Source of the DNA: Minisyncoccota bacterium
Lineage (GTDB): Bacteria; Patescibacteriota; Minisyncoccia; Minisyncoccales; Minisyncoccaceae
DNA length: 39,094 bases
NCBI GenBank assembly: GCA_028692745.1
Contig: JAQUWR010000001.1
Coordinates: 1 to 39,094, forward strand
Direction: 5' to 3'
Shown here: in pieces, positions 24,218-31,481 of the stretch
Position numbering within the stretch: the stretch's first letter is position 1
Layout of the letters: each line of letters begins with the position of its first letter
The notes under the pieces: model-generated
Told to the model about the DNA's origin: nothing
What the model saw: the letters and a program-made list of their open reading frames with translations, nothing else
Databases searched by the model: none
Program-made: the position numbers and the translations under genes

Positions 24218-25200
24218 AAATCAATTTCCATTACTTTCTTTAAAAAACTTCTAAAAGGAACTGGTATTCCTCTTCCCAAAGCACAAAAACTTGTCTCTCT
24301 TAAAGAAAATAATATTTGTTCCATTATTTCTTCATTTAATTTTCTTCTTTTTATCATTTCCATCAAACGATATGTTCCTTCTCTACAAGGCAAACACTTA
24401 TCACAGTTGCCACAAGCAAAAAACTCAATCCATTTTTCCATTAATTTAAAGGGATCTGTTTTAAGCTTATTATAAACCGTAATTGAACCAGCGCCAACAC
24501 AAGGAGTCTTTAATTCTTCTCTTAAAAATATCTCTCCTGCTGCACCTCCACCTGCTTGAATAAAAAAATCAAAACTAGGATAATTTTCTGTTTTCTTTAA
24601 AACTTGCTCCATTGTTAAAGATTCTTCTAATTCATATACTCCTGGATTTAAAACATCCCCATTAATTGAATAAAATCTTGTTTGATTATATTCTCCTTTA
24701 TCAACTTTACTTGCGTAATAAAAAGTTTCTACATTGTTGACCAAAGTAGGACAACCAAATAATCCCTTCTCAGCTAAATAGGGGGGTTTAAATCTTGGCT
24801 CAACCCTATTGCCTTCTATTGATTCACATAAAGCACTTTCTTCTCCTCCAATATATCCTCCTGTTTTTTTAAAAAGATTGATCTTCTTTTTTCCAATAAT
24901 CTTTTTAAGCTTATTAGAATATTTTGAATAATAATCTTTGTTCAAATAAATCCATGCTTCGAAAGCATTAACTGCTTCCATAGCTAAAACTATTCCATTA
25001 ATCATTTCTTCTGGATAATTTTTAATAATATATCCATCTTTAAAAACACAAGGCTCCCCTTCAGAAGCATTACAGATTACATATTTCTTGTCTCCCTTAG
25101 CCTTTTTAACTAAATCCCATTTTAACCACGTGGGAAAGCCTGCGCCTCCACGACCCAATAAATTAGATTCTTTAAGTTTTAAAATTATGTCTTTAGTCAT
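24214..25200 (-). CDS. hydB: Minimal NuoF/HydB-like flavoprotein subunit
   Basis: A 328-residue NAD(P)H-dehydrogenase-like subunit. FMN site GRGGAGFPTWLKW is at 16-28. The NAD(H) region is GGYIGGEESAL (114-124) followed by GLFGCPTLVNNVETF. The N3-type [4Fe-4S] ligands are C266, C269, C272 (CDKCLPCREG) and C306. Compared with NuoF it lacks most of the N-terminal extension. Compared with clostridial HydB it lacks the thioredoxin-like [2Fe-2S] domain and the C-terminal ferredoxin domain. It probably passes electrons between a pyridine nucleotide and HydA. It heads the eight-gene operon. Confidence 0.93.
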   Translation of the reverse strand: MTKDIILKLKESNLLGRGGAGFPTWLKWDLVKKAKGDKKYVICNASEGEPCVFKDGYIIKNYPEEMINGIVLAMEAVNAFEAWIYLNKDYYSKYSNKLKKIIGKKKINLFKKTGGYIGGEESALCESIEGNRVEPRFKPPYLAEKGLFGCPTLVNNVETFYYASKVDKGEYNQTRFYSINGDVLNPGVYELEESLTMEQVLKKTENYPSFDFFIQAGGGAAGEIFLREELKTPCVGAGSITVYNKLKTDPFKLMEKWIEFFACGNCDKCLPCREGTYRLMEMIKRRKLNEEIMEQILFSLRETSFCALGRGIPVPFRSFLKKVMEIDL

Positions 25201-25217
25201 AAAAAATAGCCCGCCTT

Positions 25218-25250
25218 AAAAAAACAATAAACCTAAAAGATTTGTTTATT
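25218..25250 (-). promoter_or_regulatory. Terminator-like hairpin in the hydB leader
   Basis: Within the predicted 5' leader of the hydrogenase operon, AATAAAC (25226-25232) pairs with GTTTATT (25244-25250) over an 11-nt loop. On the minus strand it is followed by G and seven T. It could act as an attenuator between the promoter and hydB. The stem is AU-rich, so its strength is uncertain. Confidence 0.45.
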
Positions 25251-25269
25251 TATTAAATTTTGTAATGCT

Positions 25270-25299
25270 ATTATATCATAAAAAACTTCAAAAATACAA
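25270..25299 (-). promoter_or_regulatory. Promoter of the hydrogenase operon
   Basis: A perfect TATAAT (25270-25275) lies 18 nt from TTGTAT (25294-25299) on the minus strand. The predicted start near 25263 gives a leader of about 60 nt, unlike the leaderless units elsewhere in the window. Confidence 0.6.
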
Positions 25300-25302
25300 C
25301 GA

Positions 25303-25331
25303 TTGCCAAATCACACTAAAAATAGTATGAT
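25303..25331 (+). promoter_or_regulatory. Promoter of the plus-strand DUF2090 gene
   Basis: TTGCCA (25303-25308) and TATGAT (25326-25331) are 17 nt apart, and the ATG at 25340 follows the -10 box after 8 nt. The expected start site is within one or two bases of the ATG. It lies back to back with the hydrogenase promoter. Confidence 0.7.
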
Positions 25332-25339
25332 ATATTCAT

Positions 25340-26143
25340 ATGAAAAACGAACTATTTATTCTCCCTTTTGATCATCGCTCTTCTTTTATTAAAAATGTCC
25401 TTAATTTAGAGAATAAACCTGACAAAAAACAAAAACAAATCATTTCCAACCTTAAAGAAATTATTTTTTATGGTTTTCTTGATTTTGCAAAAAACAAAAA
25501 TAATTTTGGAATTCTTATAGATGAAGAATATGGAACAAATGTTATTAAAAAAGCAAAAGAACTTAATACGCTTATTTCAGTTTCTGTAGAAAAAAGCGGA
25601 AAACAAGAGTTTGAATTTGAATATGGAGATAGATTTAAGGAACACATTAAAAAAGTTGATCCTGACTTTGTTAAAATTCTTGTTAGGTATGATATTACTC
25701 AAAATAATAAAAAACAATTATCTAAATTTGAAAAATTAAATACATTCTGTAAAGAAAATAATTATAAAATAATCTTTGAGTTATTGGTTAAAGATCATAA
25801 AAAAACAGATAAAGCAATCGAAGAAATAAAACAAGCTATTCAACCAGATATTTGGAAACTTGAAGGAGACAATAATTGGTTAAAGGTAATTCCAGTAATA
25901 AATAAAAACTCTCGCATTATAATGCTTGGTAGAGGAGAAAACGTAAAAATGATTGAAAAATGGATTAAAAACGCTACTCCCCATAAAAAAATCATTGGTT
26001 TTGCCATTGGAAGAACAATCTTTCTTAAAACAATAAAAGACTACTATAATAAAAAAATAGAAAAAGAAAAAGCAATAAAACAAATCTCTGAAAACTTTAA
26101 ATATTTTGTTAATTTGTGGAAAAAAGAAAAAAATAATCTTTAA
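25340..26143 (+). CDS. DUF2090 aldolase-like TIM-barrel protein
   Basis: A 267-residue protein matching DUF2090, the domain also found at the C-terminus of some IolC kinases and related to LacD-type class I aldolases. Visible blocks are ILPFDHRSSF (7-16), GILIDEEYGT, VEKSGKQEFEFEYGD, FVKILVRYD, FELLVK, WKLEGDNNW, LGRGEN and FAIGRTIF. It probably acts on a phosphorylated sugar or keto-acid, but no substrate is established. It is the only plus-strand gene with a complete frame. Its stop overlaps the stop of the convergent beta-CASP gene (26140-26143). Confidence 0.85.
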   Translation: MKNELFILPFDHRSSFIKNVLNLENKPDKKQKQIISNLKEIIFYGFLDFAKNKNNFGILIDEEYGTNVIKKAKELNTLISVSVEKSGKQEFEFEYGDRFKEHIKKVDPDFVKILVRYDITQNNKKQLSKFEKLNTFCKENNYKIIFELLVKDHKKTDKAIEEIKQAIQPDIWKLEGDNNWLKVIPVINKNSRIIMLGRGENVKMIEKWIKNATPHKKIIGFAIGRTIFLKTIKDYYNKKIEKEKAIKQISENFKYFVNLWKKEKNNL

Positions 26144-27477
26144 ATCTCATAAACCTTGTCAGAAAAAGGAACAATACAATCTAAATTTAATTTTTCTTTA
26201 ATTTTTTGTTCTAAAGCTAAACCAGACTCTTCTTCTCCGTGTACAATAAAAACTGTTTTAGGTTTTGGTTTTTTAATCTCAGAAACCCAGTTAATAATCT
26301 GTTCTTGATCAGCGTGAGAAGAAAAAGAATGAAGAGAAGAAACCCCTGCTCTAACTTTTACTTTTTGATTATCTACAACAACTGTTTTTGCTCCCTCGGC
26401 CAAAGACCTCCCCAAAGTTCCTTCAACCTGAAAAGAAACTAATAATAATTTATTCTTTGAGTTACCTAAATGTTTTTTTAAATATCCTCCTATTCTTCCT
26501 CCTGTACACATTCCACTTCCAGCTAAAATTATTTTTGCTCCTTTTATAGCGCTAATTTTCTTAGACTGATTTGGTTTTCTTACATATTTAAGTCCCCTAA
26601 AATCAAATATATCTTCCCCTCTTTTCATTAATTCAAAAGCTTGTTCATCAAAAGAATTAGCAAAGCTCCTATAAATATCGGTTATCTTAATTGCTAAAGG
26701 ACTATCAAGAAAAACAGGAACAGAAGGAATTTGTCCTTTTACTAAAAAACTCTTTAGTTCAAATATTATTTCTTGACTTCTTTCTAATGCAAACACAGGT
26801 ATCATTAACACTCCGTTATTTTTAACAACTTCATTGATTGCTTGTTTTAAAGCTTGTCTTCCTGATTCTCTTGAATCGTGAGAAGTTGCTCCATAAGTTG
26901 ATTCTACAAAAAGAACATCAGCTCCATCAATAATTTCAGGATTTTTAACAATTGGAGAAGCATTATTTCCTAAATCCCCAGAAAAAATAATCTTTTTTCC
27001 TTCTACAAAAACTTCAAAAACACAAGAACCTAAAACATGCCCAGCATCTTTTAATTTAATTTTTACGTCAGAAGAAACCATTTTTTCTTTATTATATTTT
27101 AAAGAAAAAAAATGATTAGTTGCTTCTAAAACATCTTTTTCAAAATACAAAGGAGAATGTTCTTTCTCCTTTAAAAAAACCTTAGCTGAATCTAAAAGCA
27201 TCGCTTCTGCAATTTGTTTTGTTGGCTCTGTTAAATATACATTACCAGTAAATCCTTCTTTATATAATTTCGGTATTCTTCCACAATGATCAATATGTGA
27301 ATGAGTTAATAAAACAAAATCAATATCACAAGGATCAAATGAGAATATTTCATTTTTAAAGTAAGTTTCATCATCTTGAAACATTCCACAATCAACTAGA
27401 AATTTTGTTTTTTCTGTTTCAACTAAAATACAAGATCCTGTTACCTCTCTACATGCACCATGAAAAGATATTTTCAT
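26140..27477 (-). CDS. Metallo-beta-lactamase/beta-CASP RNase (CPSF-like)
   Basis: A 445-residue RNA-processing nuclease of the YSH1/CPSF73-like group. The metal motif is HSHIDHCGRIP (59-69). Further motifs are SGDLGN, the beta-CASP block with AGSGMCTGGRIGGYL, then HSFSSHADQ and FIVHGEE. No KH domain is present. Bacterial members act as endo- or exoribonucleases in mRNA or rRNA maturation. It starts 2 nt after the LiaF/GerMN gene stop and is the last gene of the pspC run, with no terminator visible before the convergent gene. Confidence 0.92.
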   Translation of the reverse strand: MKISFHGACREVTGSCILVETEKTKFLVDCGMFQDDETYFKNEIFSFDPCDIDFVLLTHSHIDHCGRIPKLYKEGFTGNVYLTEPTKQIAEAMLLDSAKVFLKEKEHSPLYFEKDVLEATNHFFSLKYNKEKMVSSDVKIKLKDAGHVLGSCVFEVFVEGKKIIFSGDLGNNASPIVKNPEIIDGADVLFVESTYGATSHDSRESGRQALKQAINEVVKNNGVLMIPVFALERSQEIIFELKSFLVKGQIPSVPVFLDSPLAIKITDIYRSFANSFDEQAFELMKRGEDIFDFRGLKYVRKPNQSKKISAIKGAKIILAGSGMCTGGRIGGYLKKHLGNSKNKLLLVSFQVEGTLGRSLAEGAKTVVVDNQKVKVRAGVSSLHSFSSHADQEQIINWVSEIKKPKPKTVFIVHGEEESGLALEQKIKEKLNLDCIVPFSDKVYEI

Positions 27478-27479
27478 AA

Positions 27480-28799
27480 TTAAGGCTGAAAGATTGAATC
27501 TGGCAAAAGAATAACATCGTTAACACCAGAAAACTGTTTAGCTGTTTTAATTATTTGATTAGCTAATATTGATACTCTACAAGAACCACCCATAGTAAAA
27601 CCAGGTACTTCTGTAAACTCTAAAGATAAAATTCCGTTCTCTAAATTAGCACCAATTAATTCAAAGTTTTCATTGGGAAACTCTGTTGTAAAACCCTCTT
27701 CTTTTTCTTGTTCTGTGATTTCTCCTTTAATTAATAAATTAATCGTATCTTGAATTGGTGTTTGGCTTAAATTAATCTCTCTTTTAACTGGTAAAACATA
27801 ATCAATTCCGCAACTAATTTCTTTGTCTTCTAATTGATTATAATAATACAATTGAACTTCTGTTTTAGGTATTTGCATTTCCTCCCAATTAATATTTAAA
27901 CTTGCCATTCCCATAGAAATATCAATATTGATTTTTTTATCTTTCAAATCATACTCAGGTGTTTTATATACTTTCTCGCTTTCCATTATCAATCCATTTA
28001 ATACCTTAGAAGACAAACCAGATTCAAGATTTAACCTTACCCCAACATCTTTTGGTAAGGTAATGTTAATTGAGCTTGCTCCAGCATTAATTTTTACATT
28101 AGAGGAAACAATATTTCCCAACTTTAAATCAAGATTAGATGCTCCTGCATCAATATTAATGTTCTCTGCCAAAACTTTCCTTAAGTCAAAATTTAAATCA
28201 GCTGCTCCACCCTGAAAAACAAAATCAATGGGTAATGTATTATTAATACTTAGGGAGAGATTGTTTTTAGGATCATGTTTAAAAAAACTTGCTTTTTCAG
28301 AAGGAAGAACTAAAACAGACTGTAAATTTCCTTTTGTTTTAGAATAAACCTCTAATTCCATAATATTACTAACCAAACTACCAGAAATAAGCTTATAATT
28401 TTCTTCTCCAAAAACATCAATTTCACCCACGCCAACGGTTATTCCTATTTTTGCTTTTGTTACACCTTGCTCTATTTCAACACTTACAGGTGTAGTTTTA
28501 ATCGTAATATCGTTAATTTGATTAGAAAACATTGAAAAAAATATTGTAAATAAAACCAATAACATTGTTATAATTCCTACTATATCAGAAATAATATTTC
28601 TTTTGGTTAAAAGAGATAACCCAAAAAAGATTATAATCAAGGGCCACAAACTAAAAACATTAAAATTAAAAACAATAAGACCTAAAGCTTTTAAAAAATA
28701 AGCAAGGCCTATTAAAATTGCCATTAAACCTGCAAAAGTTTTCATTAAATCAAAATCAGCACCTTTGCATTCTTCAAATTTTTTCTTTTTGTTTTCCAT
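27480..28799 (-). CDS. LiaF-like membrane protein fused to a GerMN domain
   Basis: A 439-residue protein. An N-terminal region of three to four helices (about 16-95) resembles the LiaI/LiaF membrane part. It is followed by a beta-helical toastrack-like domain with repeating VxxxAGASxLxxxL units (ENINIDAGASNLDLKLG, NVKINAGASSINITLP). The final ~130 residues (from VQLYYYN through PVKREI and GSCRVSILANQIIKTAKQF) fit a GerMN domain, best known from spore germination protein GerM. It is encoded between pspC and the beta-CASP RNase. The combination suggests an envelope-stress sensor or wall-binding protein. Confidence 0.78.
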   Translation of the reverse strand: MENKKKKFEECKGADFDLMKTFAGLMAILIGLAYFLKALGLIVFNFNVFSLWPLIIIFFGLSLLTKRNIISDIVGIITMLLVLFTIFFSMFSNQINDITIKTTPVSVEIEQGVTKAKIGITVGVGEIDVFGEENYKLISGSLVSNIMELEVYSKTKGNLQSVLVLPSEKASFFKHDPKNNLSLSINNTLPIDFVFQGGAADLNFDLRKVLAENINIDAGASNLDLKLGNIVSSNVKINAGASSINITLPKDVGVRLNLESGLSSKVLNGLIMESEKVYKTPEYDLKDKKINIDISMGMASLNINWEEMQIPKTEVQLYYYNQLEDKEISCGIDYVLPVKREINLSQTPIQDTINLLIKGEITEQEKEEGFTTEFPNENFELIGANLENGILSLEFTEVPGFTMGGSCRVSILANQIIKTAKQFSGVNDVILLPDSIFQP

Positions 28800-28800
28800 T

Positions 28801-29223
28801 TTAATTTCTAATTATTTTAATACCAATAAATATTATAACCAACGACCAAAGAACATTCCAACCAATCCAACTTAAAATATCAATTTTCAATAAATTAGAA
28901 AAAAGAATATTTAAACCAAAAATAATTATTATTACGCCAACAATATTTCTTATGTCTTTTGGCCAATTTCCATTTCCTTCCACTTCTTTGGTTGATTGTT
29001 TTGTTCTTTTTTTACTTTCTATATTGTTTCCATTTTTATTGTTTTCTGTTGGCATTAAAATAGCAAGAATTAAATATAAAAATATTCCTGGCCCTGGGAA
29101 AGAAATTACAAGAAATAAAATTCTAATTAACAATGGATCAACTTCAAAATATTCAGCTAATCCACCACAGACTCCAAATATAATTTTATTTTTACTTGAA
29201 CGATATATTTTTTTATTATTCAT
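28801..29223 (-). CDS. PspC-domain membrane protein
   Basis: A PspC-domain protein of 140 residues from the chosen start. The diagnostic block is KIYRSSKNKIIFGVCGGLAE, then YFEVDPLLIRILFL and a helix containing FPGPGIFLYLILAILMP. A charged linker precedes two more helices resembling the LiaI/DUF5668 type. PspC proteins take part in phage-shock and envelope-stress signalling. I chose the ATG at 29223 because it starts directly before the PspC core and lies about 20 nt from a predicted transcription start. The upstream in-frame start at 29259 lies next to the -10 box. Confidence 0.88.
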   Translation of the reverse strand: MNNKKIYRSSKNKIIFGVCGGLAEYFEVDPLLIRILFLVISFPGPGIFLYLILAILMPTENNKNGNNIESKKRTKQSTKEVEGNGNWPKDIRNIVGVIIIIFGLNILFSNLLKIDILSWIGWNVLWSLVIIFIGIKIIRN

Positions 29224-29249
29224 AATAAAATATTTATTATTATTCTTAA

Positions 29250-29278
29250 ATTTTATCACTACTTTTCAATAATATCAA
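29250..29278 (-). promoter_or_regulatory. Promoter of the pspC run
   Basis: TTGATA (29273-29278) and TAAAAT (29250-29255) lie 17 nt apart on the minus strand, giving a leader of about 20 nt to the ATG at 29223. It should drive pspC, the LiaF/GerMN fusion and the beta-CASP RNase. Confidence 0.7.
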
Positions 29279-29289
29279 ATAAATTTTAT

Positions 29290-30360
29290 TTACTTAAAAT
29301 TAACTGGCAAAGAAAAACTTCTTTCGTTTTCTTCTAAACCACTAGCATTATCATTATAAAAAACTAAAGTTCCTTTTTTTGCTCCATTGGGATTAAAAAA
29401 CAAATAAGACCTGAAATAAACTGGAATTTTCATCCAATATTCTGTTATCTCTAGCGTTGATGAAGCTAAAACGTTATTGTTTTCATCTAACAACTCAACT
29501 CTTCCGCCAACAGCTTCAAAAGGAGCCCAATTATCACCATTAAGATATCCCTCTACTCTTAAAAAATATTTAAGATCTCCTTGAATTGTTGGAGACTCTT
29601 CTATTATTTCTCCTTTTACTGGAGATAAAACATATATTCCTTTATTAATCGAAAAATCATAATCTTTAAAAATATTATCATTCAAATAATCCTTTAATTC
29701 ATTTAAAAGAATAATTGTTTGTTTTTCTCCTGCTGCATATGGAGCAACTTGATAAGGAGGGAAATAGAAAATAAAGGCATTTTCAGTAATAACAAATCTT
29801 TCAAAGTTTTCTATCTTTGGTCCAGCTCCTTCGTTAATCCATTCTTCTACAGCATACTCATCTTTCATTAAATCATTAATAGAATAATCAGATATTTTTT
29901 CTAAATAAGAATCGCTATTAAAGAAATCCCCTAAGCTCATTTTCTTTTTTTCTTCAAGATTATACGTAAAACAAGTTACATAATGATTGCCATGCGCTCC
30001 CCCAGTATATTCTGAAACATTTAACTTAAAACTTATAATATCTTTATAAGCTGTTGAAAAATAACTAACATCAAGAGAATATGGTGCCCCACTAAAAGAA
30101 ACATATTCTAATTCTTTGAATTGACTAATTTGTATATCAATAAAATCTTTAATTTCTTTGTCTATTTCTTCAATTCCTAAAGATGGATAAGAAACAGAAA
30201 TAATTCTTTCTTCGCCTTCTTCTTTTACGCTATTATTAATAACTTCTATTGTTTTTTCTTCTGGTGCATTGGCTTGCTCTATTGGTTTTTCTTTTAATAA
30301 AAACCAAAAACTAGAACCAATAATTAACAATAAAATAACAATTAAAATTTTGTTTTTCAT
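29290..30360 (-). CDS. Surface protein with DUF4163/DUF3298 (RsiV-like) and Gmad2 domains
   Basis: A 356-residue protein with a signal anchor (about 4-22). Residues about 50-230 match the DUF4163 plus DUF3298 pair known from PdaC and the anti-sigma factor RsiV; the block SEYTGGAHGNHYVTCFTYN is diagnostic. The last ~100 residues fit Gmad2, the immunoglobulin-like domain linked to spore germination, with the ending KGTLVFYNDNASGLEE and FSLPVNF. In RsiV the region binds lysozyme, so sensing or binding cell-wall material is plausible. It is a single-gene unit with its own promoter, upstream of the pspC run. Confidence 0.82.
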   Translation of the reverse strand: MKNKILIVILLLIIGSSFWFLLKEKPIEQANAPEEKTIEVINNSVKEEGEERIISVSYPSLGIEEIDKEIKDFIDIQISQFKELEYVSFSGAPYSLDVSYFSTAYKDIISFKLNVSEYTGGAHGNHYVTCFTYNLEEKKKMSLGDFFNSDSYLEKISDYSINDLMKDEYAVEEWINEGAGPKIENFERFVITENAFIFYFPPYQVAPYAAGEKQTIILLNELKDYLNDNIFKDYDFSINKGIYVLSPVKGEIIEESPTIQGDLKYFLRVEGYLNGDNWAPFEAVGGRVELLDENNNVLASSTLEITEYWMKIPVYFRSYLFFNPNGAKKGTLVFYNDNASGLEENERSFSLPVNFK

Positions 30361-30368
30361 ATATATTT

Positions 30369-30396
30369 ATTATACCATATGAAAAAACCTGGTCAA
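30369..30396 (-). promoter_or_regulatory. Promoter of the DUF3298-Gmad2 gene, inside the preceding terminator
   Basis: TTGACC (30391-30396) and a perfect TATAAT (30369-30374) are 16 nt apart on the minus strand. The ATG at 30360 follows the -10 box after 8 nt. The -35 box is part of the upstream gene's terminator hairpin. Confidence 0.75.
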
Positions 30397-30407
30397 ACTA
30401 GACCAGA
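30382..30407 (-). terminator. Intrinsic terminator of the 336-aa propeller gene
   Basis: The minus-strand stem CTGGTC/GACCAG (30389-30394 with 30401-30406), extended by a T-G pair, closes a 6-nt loop and is followed by six T. It lies within 6 nt of the upstream stop codon. Confidence 0.85.
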
Positions 30408-30411
30408 CTCT

Positions 30412-31422
30412 TTATTCTTTAGGATTAAGAGAGAAATAAAATTCTCCGTTCTTTTGATAAGCAAATCCAACATTATTGTCAAAAATAAATAATCTATTGG
30501 CTAAATCATAAGGACCATATTCTTTATCTTTTATCTGTACGTTCCATAATCCTTGTTTTTGACAAATAAAACCGTAATTATTGTCAGAAACTATTAATTC
30601 ACTGACTTCATCAAAAAATCCAACATCCTTATTATTAATATTAACAATCCATTGATTAGAATTTCTATTAAAATATGAAAAACCAAAACTTTTATTAGAA
30701 ACAGAGATTCTACCTACATCATCATAAGGGCCGTATGTCTTATCTTTTGCTTTAATTTCCATCTTTCCGTTCTTAAAATAACTAAAACCATAATTGGTAT
30801 CAGAAACAGATAAATAAAATATAGGATCAGTATATGGTCCAAACTCTTCTCCAGAAATATTTACATACCAGGCATTTTCTGATTGAGAATAAACAAAACC
30901 AAAGGCTTTATTAGAAATAGCTAAAGCTGAAACATTTTCATAAGGACCATATGTTTTATCTTTTGTTTGCACATATCTTTTTCCTTGATCAAAATATGAG
31001 AAAACATATCCTTTGTCAGATACAGACAAAGACATTATATCACTATAAGGTCCAAGGATTTTTCCTTTTATATTAACATATGCCTTTCCTTCCTTAAAAT
31101 AACTAAACCCATAATTAGAATTAGAAATAGCTAAATAAATAATACTACTATCATAAGGTCCAAGAATCTTTCCTTTTATGTTAACATACCAATTACCTTG
31201 ATCATAATAAGAATAAGCATAACTTTTATCAGCAACAGCAAACTGAATAAATTCATTTGAATTAAATGTTTTACTTATACTTCCAGATGCAATATTTTGA
31301 AAAATCCAAAAACCTAAAACAATTAAAACTAATACTAAAAACACACCTAAAATAGTTTTCTTTTTACTTTTTGGCTTTTCTTTTTTAATTTCTTGAATAT
31401 TGTGAATTCTTAATTCTTCCAT
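30412..31422 (-). CDS. Membrane-anchored repeat protein, probable eight-bladed propeller
   Basis: A 336-residue type II membrane protein. A lysine-rich cytosolic N-terminus and one helix (about 24-44) precede at least seven and a half repeats of about 35-37 residues. The consensus is roughly SDxxYGFSYFxxGKxYVNIK, then GKxxGPYDxV and a short hydrophobic strand. The Trp/Tyr-Val-x-Ile and G-P-Y cores recur in each unit. It resembles WG-repeat or other small beta-propeller families without matching one I can name. Units 1 and 2 are nearly identical at the DNA level, indicating recent duplication. It has its own promoter and terminator. Ligand unknown. Confidence 0.75.
   Translation of the reverse strand: MEELRIHNIQEIKKEKPKSKKKTILGVFLVLVLIVLGFWIFQNIASGSISKTFNSNEFIQFAVADKSYAYSYYDQGNWYVNIKGKILGPYDSSIIYLAISNSNYGFSYFKEGKAYVNIKGKILGPYSDIMSLSVSDKGYVFSYFDQGKRYVQTKDKTYGPYENVSALAISNKAFGFVYSQSENAWYVNISGEEFGPYTDPIFYLSVSDTNYGFSYFKNGKMEIKAKDKTYGPYDDVGRISVSNKSFGFSYFNRNSNQWIVNINNKDVGFFDEVSELIVSDNNYGFICQKQGLWNVQIKDKEYGPYDLANRLFIFDNNVGFAYQKNGEFYFSLNPKE
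31045..31190. repeat. Near-identical duplicated propeller unit at DNA level
   Basis: The segment from about 31045 and the one from about 31154 share a run of 33 bases with only three mismatches, both encoding NIKGKILGPY. Other repeats of the same gene are far more diverged, so this pair is the newest copy. Confidence 0.65.
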
Positions 31423-31449
31423 TTTTTAAAAAATTATTTTATTATTTAT

Positions 31450-31478
31450 AATATACAATAAAAACAGCATCTGGTCAA
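31450..31478 (-). promoter_or_regulatory. Promoter of the 336-aa propeller gene
   Basis: TTGACC (31473-31478) and TATATT (31450-31455) lie 17 nt apart on the minus strand. The leader to the ATG at 31422 is about 20 nt. The -35 box starts 3 nt after the upstream stop region. Confidence 0.65.
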
Positions 31479-31481
31479 TAA

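Noticed and set aside
31423-31481. Terminator after the SBBP propeller gene
   Set aside because: Only a 3-bp CAG/CTG stem precedes a T-run, which is too weak; the sequence is better read as the next gene's promoter.
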